Source: Capra hircus
Lineage: Eukaryota > Chordata > Mammalia > Artiodactyla > Bovidae
NCBI RefSeq assembly: GCF_001704415.2
Contig: NC_030820.1
Span: 44,436,036-44,500,035 of the forward strand
DNA length: 64,000 nucleotides
Direction: 5' to 3'
The notes under the pieces are model-generated. The model was not told the DNA's origin and made no database searches. It saw only the letters and a program-made list of their open reading frames with translations. The position numbers and the translations under genes were made by a program. This document shows positions 48,727-58,103 of the stretch, one piece after another; the first letter of the stretch is position 1; every line of letters starts with the position of its first letter.

Positions 48727-49222
48727 TGTGTTGACAAAATTGCTTGGAGAAATGATCAAAGAACAAACCAATAAAAAAACTTAAAAAAAGAAAAGAAATC
48801 TCAGCGGTTCTAAACTCCCTGTTACTTTTGATTTATTTACACCAACCATGGCTTTGTCTCACTCATCCTTTTTACAGTGCCAGCCAAGCAGGCTGAAGTG
48901 GTCGTAGGTGTGAATAACTGTCATGAAAGCAATTTCAATGAAAATAAATAAACCGTGTAAAGGACGTATTTATGCAAAAGCAGAATCCTCGCCATGGAAA
49001 TGGTGAAATTTAAGGAAAAGGCACCATCTAGTGGCTGTTACTGAAAATCAAACTGAAGGCTTTGGGAAGACACCTCTGTTGGAGAGGAAATCATTTTATC
49101 TTTCCTGTAGGTGACAGTCATTGCTAGGGGCCGAGGGACCCCAGAAAACGTGTCTCTCCTGGACCAGAATCACTCCTCCACATCGCTGCCTCGCAGACTC
49201 CCTGTGAGGCAGGACGTGGACC
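48727..49222. other. Unique sequence with a candidate CTCF site
   Basis: No gene. The CTCF-like motif is at 49021-49036. Confidence 0.45.
49021..49036 (-). promoter_or_regulatory. Candidate CTCF site
   Basis: On the - strand CCACTAGATGGTGC fits the core pattern CCASYAGRKGGCRS with one mismatch. It is not in a recognised repeat. The orientation is opposite to the candidates at 41.7 and 58.4 kb. Confidence 0.35.
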
Positions 49223-49382
49223 TCAGTAGTTGCAGCTCATGGGCTCCAGACTGGACTCACTAGCTGTGGCAGCTGTGCTTGGTGGCCCTGTGACGTGTGG
49301 GATCTTCCCAGACTGGGGATCTAACCCCTGTCCCCTGCATTGCCAGGCAGGTTCTTAACCCACTGGACCACCAGGGAAGCCC
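49223..49382 (-). mobile_element. CHR-type SINE fragment
   Basis: Inverted: ctcagtagttgcagctcatg, gggatcttcccagactgggg, atctaacccctgtcccctgc, ccaccagggaagcccc. The 3' part is missing. Confidence 0.82.
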
Positions 49383-49801
49383 CAGACATTTCTAACTACA
49401 AAGTTTTATTCAGTACAGCAGTTTTTTTCCATGTAAAGGATAATCCTCTGCAACGCGATGGAAATTCTACTTTATTCATTCGTGAATATATGCACATGGT
49501 AAGCCATGCGAGGTAAAACGCCCACTCTCAGGCATGTGAATTATTTTATCATTTGATCAGCTGCTGAGTGCTGCTCTAAAGTGTCCTCAGCGGTTAATAC
49601 TCCCACAATTTGTGTGGGAGGAGTTCCCAGAGACACCCAACCATTCTCAGACACGACGTCTTTGCCAACTGCATTGGCTAAAAATGGTTTCACACTTCAA
49701 TTTCAATTTTCTTAGTTGCCAGTTTAAGGGTCTTTCTTTTTTGTTGGTCATTTGTAATTCTATTTTTGAGCCAACTTCCCCAATCTTGAAGAACTGTTAG
49801 T
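49383..49801. other. Unique AT-rich sequence
   Basis: No gene. Probably decayed L1 in part, but not assignable by eye. Confidence 0.4.
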
Positions 49802-50041
49802 TATTTAATTTTGGCTGCACTGGGTCTTCATTGCTGTGCGTTGGCTTTCTCTAGCTGCGGCAAGTGGGGGCTGCTCTCTAGATGTGGCGCCCGGGCCTCC
49901 AATTGCGGTGGCTTCTCCTGCTGCAGAGCACAGGTTCCAGTTGCCCCCGTGCCATGTGGCATCTTCTTGGACCGGAGACTGAAACTGTGTCCCCTGCATC
50001 TGCCAGGCAGATTCGTAACCACGGGATCACCAGGAAGTCCC
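49802..50041 (-). mobile_element. CHR-type (CHR-2-like) SINE
   Basis: Inverted: ttttggctgcactgggtctt, ttctctagctgcggcaagtg, ttgcggtggcttctcctgct, cccctgcatctgccaggcag, gatcaccaggaagtccc. Confidence 0.88.
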
Positions 50042-50260
50042 CCGAAGGTTTTGATTATTGGTATTTTCCTATAAGATTTTCCTATAAGACTTATCTGTAT
50101 ACGAAGGGCTCTTTCTGTCATGATATTTGCAAAAGAATTTTTATGGTTTGTTGGTCTTTTGACTTTATATTGATACTTTTGTTTACACATATACTTTAAA
50201 ATTTTATACTGACAAATGTGCCAGGTTTTCCCTTTATGGATTCTGGGGTTTTGTACTATG

Positions 50261-50480
50261 TGGTGTGCTCAGCCGCTTGAGCTGTGTCTGACTCTTTGCG
50301 ACCTATGGACTGTAGCCTGCCAGGCTCTTCTGTCCATGGGATTCTCAAGGCAAGAATACTGGAGTGGGTTGCCATGCCCTCCTCCAGGGAATCCTCCCAA
50401 CCCAGGAATCGAACCCATATCTCCAGTATTTCCTACATTGCAGGCGAGTTCTTTATACACTGAGTGACCTGGGATGCCCA
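50261..50480 (-). mobile_element. Bov-tA SINE
   Basis: Inverted: tgtgtctgactctttgcgac, ccatgggattctcaaggcaa, caggaatcgaacccatatct, tgagtgacctgggatgccc. Confidence 0.9.
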
Positions 50481-50487
50481 TTAGCAC

Positions 50488-50636
50488 ACTGAAGTGAAGT
50501 GAAGTGAAGTGAAGTGAAGTCGCTCAGTCGTGTCCGACTCTTTGCGACCCATGGACTGTAGCCCACCAAGCTCTTCCGTCCATGGGATTCTCCAGGCAAG
50601 AATACTAGAGTGGGTTGCCATTTCCTTCTCCAAGAC
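50488..50636 (-). mobile_element. Bov-A monomer SINE with an expanded TGAAG tail
   Basis: Tandem gtgaa/gaagt pentamers (about six units, 50489-50520) are followed by tcgctcagtcgtgtccgact ... gtgggattctccaggc-type sequence ... tttccttctccaag. The pentamer array marks the element's tail. Confidence 0.85.
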
Positions 50637-50974
50637 CCCCTAAATCTTGTTCCCATTAGCTTGTTCCTGTTTTATACCATACTTATAAATATTTCCTAAG
50701 TTATGTTTTGCATTTGCTTATCTTTTATGTTTTTACGAGGGCATTTTACATTATACTCATTGATCCATCTGGACTCTCTTCTGGTATAAAGAATGCATCA
50801 GTATTAAGCTAATTTAATCTCAACATCATTTCTTAAATAATCTTTTCCTCAATGATTTAAAATGCTTTTTATTGCACATGAAATTCCATATGTTCTGGGT
50901 CTGTTCTGGACACAATACACTGGGTTTCTGAGGTCAGTCTGTTTCTTCCCTCTTGAGCAGTGGCCTTCTGTGCT

Positions 50975-51095
50975 GGTTTGTTAGGGCCAAAAGGGGACAC
51001 ACATCTCACCTGAGGCCTTAAACAACAGACATTTGTTGTCTCCCAGTCCTGGAGGCTGGGAGTTCAAGATCAGGCTGTCGGTGGGGCTGGTTTCT
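50975..51095 (-). repeat. MaLR/MLT1-like LTR fragment
   Basis: On + gtttgttagggccaaaaggg, aacaacagacatttgttgtc, cagtcctggaggctgggagt and gctggtttctcc follow the order of an inverted MLT1-type LTR. Confidence 0.6.
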
Positions 51096-51479
51096 CCAAG
51101 TCATTCACTTTCACAGAAAAATTTTGAGAAGATGAGTATTTGCATTTTAAGCCTTTTCCTGACTTGGAAGTGTAATTCTGTCTCCCGCTGGAGTAGTTCA
51201 GGCATTAGTGAGTGAACGCTGGGGGTGATGTGTAGAGGAGGTCCTTTCTCTGCCTTGACTTCTTCTGAAAATTGCACCCTGTGAGTGACTTATTCTGAGG
51301 GCATTTTAATCTTCAGGATTTTTCTATTACAGGAAGCAGAGACAAGCATAAGTGAGAAAAGTAAAACTTTTAAACCCTTAGAAAAAGTATAATATCACTA
51401 TGGCATTGGGGTAGGTGCTGAGTTGAAATAGCAATTCAGTTTTTTCCCCCCATATAAATTACGAGATTTTTTGAATTTT
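51096..51479. other. Unassigned AT-rich sequence
   Basis: No gene. It lies between an MLT1-like piece and old L1. Confidence 0.4.
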
Positions 51480-51890
51480 TTCTCCAGTGACCTACTTCTA
51501 GGTGTCTATTCCTGGCTTTTTATAGATTCCTTCAGCCTGTTTGCTTTCTCTCCCTATGTGCTTAATGCACACAGTCTTATTTGCTATAGCTTTGTTGACT
51601 TAAGTCTAAAAGTCCTTAATAAAAAAGTTTTTTAAAAATTCCTGCTAAAGTAAGTTTCCCAAACTGTCCTTCAGAATTGCTTTGCCTCCTCTTGTCTTTT
51701 CTCCTCACCTGTGTCTTCGGATCGCTGTGTGCTCCTCACATGTTGGGATCTTTACCAGATTCCCATTGCATTTTTGCAGAGAAATGACGTTCTTATCCCA
51801 CTGAGTTCCTATCTATGGAAATAGAACATCTTGCCCTTTACCTAGGTCTTTATCAAATGCCTTTCATTAAAATGTTATATTTGATTCGCA
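51480..51890 (-). mobile_element. Old L1 fragment, continued
   Basis: On + it contains ttatttgctatagctttgtt, ttcccattgcatttttgcag and tgccctttacctaggtcttt, matching the inverted L1 segment that follows the piece at 50.6-50.96 kb in the intact element. It is probably the same old insertion. Confidence 0.55.
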
Positions 51891-51967
51891 ACTAAAATCT
51901 CCTTTTTGACTCATTCCACTCTAATGCAAATATATTTTTCCTACTCAAGTGAGAGCTTCAATATTCC

Positions 51968-52078
51968 TTTTTTGGGGGGAGAGGGGGGCCATGCTGTACC
52001 AGTTCCTCGACCAGGGATCAAACCTGTGCTCCTTCCTATGGAGCCCAGGGTCCTATCTGGACCACCAGAGGGTCCCAT
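51968..52078 (-). mobile_element. Decayed CHR-type SINE remnant
   Basis: On + a T/G run precedes ggccatgctgtaccagttcc, gaccagggatcaaacctgtg and ggaccaccagagggtccc, a diverged inverted tRNA-Glu SINE. Confidence 0.6.
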
Positions 52079-52102
52079 GAATTTTTTTTCTTATTAATCT
52101 GT

Positions 52103-52142
52103 GATAGGTAGGTAGGTAGGTAGATAGACAGACAGACAGATG
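52103..52142. repeat. GGTA/GATA/GACA tetranucleotide microsatellite
   Basis: Contiguous gataggtaggtaggtaggta then gatagacagacagacaga. Confidence 0.85.
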
Positions 52143-52197
52143 TAGATATTTATATAGATATGTGAAAGATGATGTATATCACTATTTTTAACTATCA

Positions 52198-52365
52198 AAA
52201 GGAGAAGAGGGCAGTAGAGAATGAGATAGATAGATAGCATCACTGACTCAGTGGACATGAATTTGAGCAAACTGAGGGAGACAGTGAAGGACAGAGGAGC
52301 CTAGCGAGCTGCAGCCTACGGGGTCACAAACAGTCAGACACAACTTAGCAACTGAACAACAACAA
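52198..52365 (+). mobile_element. BovB 3'-end fragment
   Basis: ggagaagagggcagtagaga, an internal gataga expansion, ggacatgaatttgagcaaac, cagtcagacacaacttagca and a caacaacaac end. Confidence 0.78.
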
Positions 52366-52374
52366 CTAATGACT

Positions 52375-52975
52375 AATTATATAAACGTGTTATAGTTCAT
52401 TTAAGAAAACTCCTCTTGGTAGACTTGTATGTTGTTTAGTATTTGTTGTAGTCTAAAAGGGCTGCAGGGAATATCTGTCTTCATATGTCATTGTGCCCTT
52501 GAGAGAATATAGCTATAGGTTAATTTTCACAAAGTGAAATTTCTGGTAAAAGAGTTGTCTTCCGCCCTCTGTTGCCCCTTTCTCCTGCCCTCAATCTTTC
52601 CTAGCATCAGGGTCTTTTTCCAGTGAGTCAGCTCGTTGCATCAGGTGGCCAGAGTATTGGAGATTCAGCTTTAGTCCTTCCAATGAATATCCAGGGTTGA
52701 TTTTCTTTAGGATTGACTGGTTTGATCTCCTTGCTGTCAAAGGGACTCTCAAGAGTCTCCTCCATCATGACAGTTCAAAGCAATTCTTTGGCGCTCAGCC
52801 TTCTTTATGGTCCAATTCTCACATCCATAGATGACTACTGGAAAAACCATAGCTTTGACTATATAGATCTTTGTGGGCAAAGTAATGTGCATTTAACATT
52901 TTTATAAATGATGCCAAAGTGCTTTCCAAAAGGTTAAAAATATATATAGTACCACATAGCCCCTAGAGCATAAAA
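52375..52975 (-). mobile_element. Old L1 3' fragment, interrupted by BovB
   Basis: Left part on +: ggctgcagggaatatctgtc ... gtgaaatttctggtaaaaga. Right part (after 52888): atgatgccaaagtgctttcc. Together they follow an inverted old L1 3' UTR. Confidence 0.5.
52560..52888 (-). mobile_element. BovB fragment
   Basis: On +: ctagcatcagggtctttttcc, gtggccagagtattggagat, ttgatctccttgctgtcaaa, ggcgctcagccttctttatg, ggaaaaaccatagctttgac. It lacks the extreme 3' end. It lies opposite in orientation to the BovB piece 200 bp to its left. Confidence 0.85.
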
Positions 52976-53690
52976 ATACTTAAATCCTTTAAATTCACAG
53001 ACCTCATTAGCCTTGAGTTTTATCAAACTGTTACATTTGATAATGTCCCATTGTTATTTTAACATACCTTTTCTAAATCATTAATCCTGGTCCTTTTTCA
53101 TAGTTATATCTATATTTGTAAAGTTTTTATAAGTATTATTGTTCTTAAAGACATTAGCCAAGAGGAATCTCAACAACATCTTGGGTTTTCTAAAACAACT
53201 ACTTAAGACATGCAGAGTTAAACCAAGCTCAATGACGAGGTGATATGCATCAGGATGAATGTCAGGGATTGTACCTGGAAGCAGAAATGAAATAAAATCT
53301 GCCAAATTAACCCGAATTTCTGAATGGGTCATTTTAAACAGACAAAATAAAGCACGGCTGAAGTCAGTGTGTGACCAATGTCAACATTAAGACCCACAAT
53401 GATAAAACTATGGAACCTTAGGGTTGAAAGTCAAGTGGGAGGAAATCAGGGCCTCTTTCTCTTTACAGATGGACCCACTTTTACAAAAAAAGAGTGCTAG
53501 GATTGTAGTCCAGGTTTAACTCTGAGGCTCTTTCCCTGGTTGCGTGTTATCAGCACTGGGTTCTGTTGACATTTTATCCCTTTCAGTCATGCCAACTTCA
53601 GAGGCACTTTGCATTTCCTGCAGTCTCACTTGACTGCTGTTTATGATGGATTCAGAAATAAAGGATTTGCAAAAGCATGCATTTTGTCAC
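52976..53690. other. Unique AT-rich sequence
   Basis: No gene; nothing clearly identified. Confidence 0.45.
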
Positions 53691-53969
53691 GGAGAAGGCA
53701 ATGGCATCCCACTCCAGTACTCTTGCCTGGAAAATCCCATGGATGGAGGCGCCTGGAAGGCTGCAGTCCATGAGGTCGCTGAGGGTCGGACACGACTGAG
53801 CGACTTCACTTTCACTTTTCACTTTCCTGCATTGGAGAAGGAAATGGTAACCCACTCCAGTGTTCTTGCCTGGAGAATCCCAGGGATGGGGGAGCCTGGT
53901 GGGCTGCCGTCTACGGGGTCGCACAGAGTCGAACACAACTGATGCGACTTAGCAGCAGCAGCAGCAGCA
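53691..53969 (+). mobile_element. Bov-A2 dimeric SINE with AGC tail and target duplication
   Basis: Full-length dimer with the ttcactttcacttttcactt linker and an AGC tail (53950-53969). gcattttgt occurs at 53679-53687 and 53967-53975, giving a convincing target-site duplication. The sequence is close to consensus, so this is a young insertion. Confidence 0.95.
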
Positions 53970-54065
53970 TTTTGTTAATGACATGCAATCCTGGAAAACA
54001 ACATAGTCAGTTAAACCACTGCCTGTTTTTCTTCTGGAGGTAAAATAACCTTGACATCTTGGTAT
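53970..54065. other. Short unique gap
   Basis: Nothing identified. Confidence 0.4.
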
Positions 54066-54570
54066 TCACTTGCTAGGACTTCGTCACAAAGTACCACAAA
54101 CTGGGTGAGTTAGCACAATAAAAACTTATTGTTTCGTAGTCCTAGAGGCCAGAACTCAGGGCTCACAGTATCAGCAGATTGGTTCATCCTGAGGTTGTGA
54201 GGGCCAATCTGTTCTATTAGCTCTTCCCCTGCCTTCTGGTGTTCTCAAAATCCTTGGGCACCTTGGCTTGTAGAAGCATCACTGCCTTCATCTTCTTCAT
54301 CATCACCCCAATTTCAGTCTTCATCTTCATCATCATCACCTGCATCTTTGCCTTCATCTTCATCCATCACCCCTATCTTTGCCTTCAGTTTCATGTGATA
54401 TTCTGTGTCTGTCTCAGTGTGGCCAACCGTCTCCCCATGATAAAGACACCAGTCATACTGGATTATCATTTTAACTTGGTTACCTCTGCACAGACAGTTT
54501 TTCTGAATAAGGTCACAATCTGAGGTTTCTTTAGGACATCAGCATATCTTTACGGGGAGATGCACTTCTA
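54066..54570 (-). repeat. MaLR/MLT1-like LTR with internal CATCTT expansion
   Basis: On + ttgctaggacttcgtcacaa, agtaccacaaactgggtgag, cttggcttgtagaagcatca and aaagacaccagtcatactgg are inverted MLT1 phrases in order. Between them (about 54278-54392) lies a degenerate CATCTTCATCATCA trinucleotide-rich expansion. Confidence 0.65.
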
Positions 54571-54787
54571 CACCTGACACTCCAGTGTTAACTTGATTGT
54601 CTTTCTAAGTCCCAGTCACACTTTCCAGAGAATACTCACTTGCTAATCTAACACAATGTTTCATTGTAACAAAGGATATTGCATAGACAATTTTTGATCT
54701 TTCTTTTCTACATGGCAGTGATTTGTGTTAATGTAAGTTGAGATGACATACTTTGCATCTCAAAGTAATGATTTATAAATTCTTAGT
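54571..54787. other. Unassigned AT-rich sequence
   Basis: Nothing identified. Confidence 0.4.
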
Positions 54788-55822
54788 GGAAAGTTCTGAA
54801 AGAGATGGGAATACCAGACCACCTGACCTGCCTCTTAAGAAACTCATATGCAGGTCAGGAAGCAACAGTTGGAACTGGACATGGAACAACAGACTGGCTC
54901 CAAATAGGAAAAGGAGTATGTCAAGGCTGTATATTATCACCCTGCTTATTTAACTTCTATGCAGAGTACATCATGAGAAATGCTGGGCTGGAAGAAACAC
55001 AAGCTGGAATCAAGATTGCTGGGAGAAATATTAATAACCTCAGATACGCAGATGACACCACCCTTATGGCAGAAAGTGAAGAGGAACTAAAGAGCCTCTT
55101 GATGAAAGTGAAAGAGGAGAGTGAAAAAGTTGCTTAATGCTCAACATTCAAAAATCTAAGATCATGGCATCCGGTCCCATCATTTCATGGCAAATAGATG
55201 GGGAAACAGTGGAAACAGTGTCAGACTTAATTTTGGGGGCTTCCAAAATCACTGCAGATGGTGACTGATGAAATTAAAAGACACTTACTCCTTGGAAGGA
55301 AAATTATGGCCAACCTAGATAGCATATTCAAAAGCAGAGATATTACTTTGCCAACAAAGGCCCATCTAGTCAAGGCTATGGTTTTTCCATCCATGTATGG
55401 ATGTGAGAGTTGGACTGTGAAGAAAGCTGAGCACCAAAGAATTGATGCTTTTGAACTGTGGTGTTGGAGAAGACTCTTGAGTCCCTTGGACTGCAAGGAG
55501 ATCCAACCAGTCCATCCTAAAGGAGACCAGTCCTGGGTGTTCATTAGAAGGACTGATGCTGAGGCTGAAACTCCAATACTTTGGCCACCTCATGTGAAGA
55601 GTTGACTCATTGGAAAAGAACCCTGATGCTGGGAGGGATTGGGGGCAGGAGGAGAAGGGGACGACAGAGGATGAGATGGCTGGATGGCATCACCTACTCG
55701 ATGCACATGAGTTTGGGTGAACTCCAGGAGTTGGTGATGGACAGGGAGGCCTGATGTGTTGCGATTCATGGGGTCGCAAAGAGTTGGACCCGACTGAGCG
55801 ACTAACTGAACTGAGTGTGTAT
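54788..55822 (+). mobile_element. BovB LINE, 5'-truncated 1.0-kb copy (copy 3)
   Basis: It starts inside reverse transcriptase (gatgggaataccagaccacc) and runs to the BovB 3' end (gacccgactgagcgactaac). It is on the strand opposite to copies 1 and 2. Confidence 0.93.
54790..55800 (+). pseudogene. BovB reverse transcriptase remnant
   Basis: It keeps the RT segment with tryptophan after GTTD (TGG at 54895-54897) and the catalytic YADD at 55045-55056. A one-base loss near 55130 (KVA-stop) shifts the frame, and further small losses near 55258, 55390 and 55485 break the C-terminal region. Non-functional. The retained tryptophan separates this copy from the two - strand copies. Confidence 0.85.
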
Positions 55823-56649
55823 GTGTAGGTCGGCTATCAGTGGGGTTTATCCTGTGGGAACATTCTACTAAGTGGCAATTACTGGGTTAATGTAGCATTT
55901 ATTCTTCAGAGATCAAAATACTAGAAATTTCAGTGCCTCAGTTTCCTGCACAATCACTACAAGGTTAACCATGCCCAGCTGTGTCCCCCAAGATCACAGA
56001 GAAGTTGTGGTGACTCAGTGACATTCATCAGCCAGATTCTCATCAGAGGAAAGGTATTTGCACAGAAAGTGTTCATGTTGCAGTGTCTCACCATCACCCT
56101 TGCTTGTCCTGAACCCACGGGTATCCCCTCTGAACAAAGAGGTGCTGTGGTTAACTGCAGAATCCTCGGTGCTACAGAGAGGTTTCTGTAGACTTTGCTG
56201 ACTATCTTTTAGGATGCTGGAAAAGTGTCATGTGTTCAGATCAGCTGCACCTGTCTACTTTGCATTATTTCTTTAGAGCCTGGAAAAAGGGGCCATGGGA
56301 TTTGAGTCCCTTTTAAGTAGTGGGTGGGCAGGGGATGGGGTTGGGAGGAAAGAGGAAGTTGAGACAAGGGAGGAAGCCAAAGCTTTGAGAAACTGAGGCC
56401 AGACTTGGGTCCTGCCTTCTTCCAAGTGCCCCCAACCCCAGCCCCCAGTGTTCCCACCAGCCTGCAGCCACCTACCTGGCCCACCCACTCATTCTCCGCC
56501 CTCTTGGGGCCAGTCCCTGAGGTTCCAGAAGGCCACCTGTCTAGTCTCTCCAGGCACAAATGCAGGTAGGGAGCTGTCCTGAAGTTTGCTGGGACATTTT
56601 TTTTTTGTAGTTTTTTTTTTAAACCTTTTTATTTTATACTGGATAGCAT
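55823..56649. other. Unique intergenic sequence
   Basis: No gene. T runs near 56600-56622 may be a retroelement tail. Both strands lack convincing exons. Confidence 0.5.
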
Positions 56650-57146
56650 GACACACATGGATAGCATGTTAAAAAGCGGAGACAACACTTTGCTGAAAAG
56701 GTCTATATAGTTAAAGCTATGGTCTTTCCAGTAGTTATGTATGGATACGAGAGCTGGATCATAAAGAAAGTTGAACGCTGAATAATTGATTCTTTTAAAC
56801 TGTGGTGTTGGAGAAGACTCTTGAGAGTCCCATGGACTGCAAGGAGATCCAACCAGTCAATCCTAAAGGAAATCAGTCCTGAATATTCATTGGAAGGACT
56901 GGTGCTGAAGCTTCAATAGTTCATCCTCCTGATGCAAAGAGCCAACTCACTGGAAAAGACCCTGATGCTGGGAAAGATTGAGGGCAAGAAGAGAAGGGAA
57001 TGACAGAGGATAAGATGGTTTGATGACATCTCCAACTCAATGGACGTGAATTTGAGCAAGCTCTGGAAGATGGTGAAAGACAGGGAAGCCTGGCATGCTG
57101 CAGTCCATGGCATTGCAAACAGTTGAACACGACTGAGCGACTGAAA
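56650..57146 (+). mobile_element. BovB 3'-end fragment (older)
   Basis: agcatgttaaaaagcggagac, ggtctttccagtagttatgt, actgtggtgttggagaagac and gttgaacacgactgagcgac, with more substitutions than its right-hand neighbour. Confidence 0.88.
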
Positions 57147-57164
57147 ATCAACAATTATATATTG

Positions 57165-57512
57165 GTACCGAGTCCTTTGGACTGCAAGGAGATCCAACCA
57201 GTCCGTTCTGAAAGAGATCAGCCCTGGGATTTCTTTGGAAGGAATGATGCTAAAGCTGAAACTCCAGTACTTTGGCCACCTCATGCAAAGAGTTGACTCA
57301 TTGGAAAAGACTTTGATGCTGGGAGGGATTGGGGGCAGGAGGAGAAGGGGACGACAGAGGATGAGATGGCTGGATGGCATCACTGACTCGATGGACAGGA
57401 GTTTGAGTGAACTCCGGGAGTTGGTGATGGACAGGGAGGCCTGGCGTGCTGCGATTCATGGGGTCGCAAAGAGTCGGACACGACTGAGCGACTGAACTGA
57501 ACTGAACTGAAC
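57165..57512 (+). mobile_element. BovB 3'-end fragment (younger)
   Basis: tttggactgcaaggagatcc to gtcggacacgactgagcgac, followed by three ctgaa units. The coding part is still open for 86 codons (57235-57495). It lies head-to-tail with the older piece and only about 540 bp upstream of the PITRM1 start codon. Confidence 0.93.
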
Positions 57513-57879
57513 AATGTTGTGATAGGTTTCAGGTGGACAGCAGAGGGACTCAGCCATAGATATACATGCATCCATTCTGGCTGGGGACATTCTTGTTGGG
57601 ACCATTCCTAAAATAGCGTGACATCATGGAATCCTGGCCCTGGAAAGCAGGCAATGCCAGCCTCAGACCACATCCACGAGGCCCCACGCCCCGGGGCTAA
57701 GGCACCCGACAGGTGAAGCCCTACTCGGTCCACTGCCCTAGAGTTGCTGATGGAAGCCTGAGCTGGCAGAGTGCCGGCGCCCAAACGTCTGTCCCAGAGA
57801 CCGGGGTTACCTCTGGCCTGAGAACCAGGCAAATCGCCAGGCTTGGGGTAAGCCCACCCCTCTCGCGCGCAGCCCTTCC
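57513..57879. other. Unique sequence upstream of the PITRM1 island
   Basis: Distal promoter region. No repeat identified. Confidence 0.5.
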
Positions 57880-58050
57880 TCTCCCCGCCCAGGCCCCACC
57901 CCCCCGTGCACAGGCCCCACCCCCTTCACGCCAGCCTATCGGAGAGACCGTAGTTCCGCGCTGGCCAATTGGGAGGCGGCTGGCTGGTCCCGCCCCGCGG
58001 CGTGCGTCGGGTTGCACGGGGTCACGCCGGCAGCAAGCTAGTCTGGCGGC

Positions 58051-58103
58051 ATGTGGCGCGGCGGCTGGAGGGCGCAGGGCGCGCTCCGGAGGCTGAGCGG
58101 CGG
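58051..58103 (+). CDS. PITRM1: PITRM1 coding exon 1
   Basis: Encodes MWRGGWRAQGALRRLSG plus the first two bases of the next glycine. The ATG has a purine at -3 (ggcggcATG). The donor GTGAGG follows at 58104. Four arginines, tryptophans and no acidic residues make a plausible mitochondrial presequence. The human protein starts in the same style and ends this exon with the same RRLSGG. Confidence 0.93.

Larger units (their letters stand above)
50080..50960 (-). mobile_element. Old L1 fragment, interrupted by two SINEs
   Basis: On + the part after the SINEs (about 50640-50960) reads ttgatccatctggactctct, ctggtataaagaatgcatca, aataatcttttcctcaatga and tgttctgggtctgttctgg, a classic inverted L1 3' region. 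The AT-rich part before (50080-50260) fits the same element at low confidence. Confidence 0.6.
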
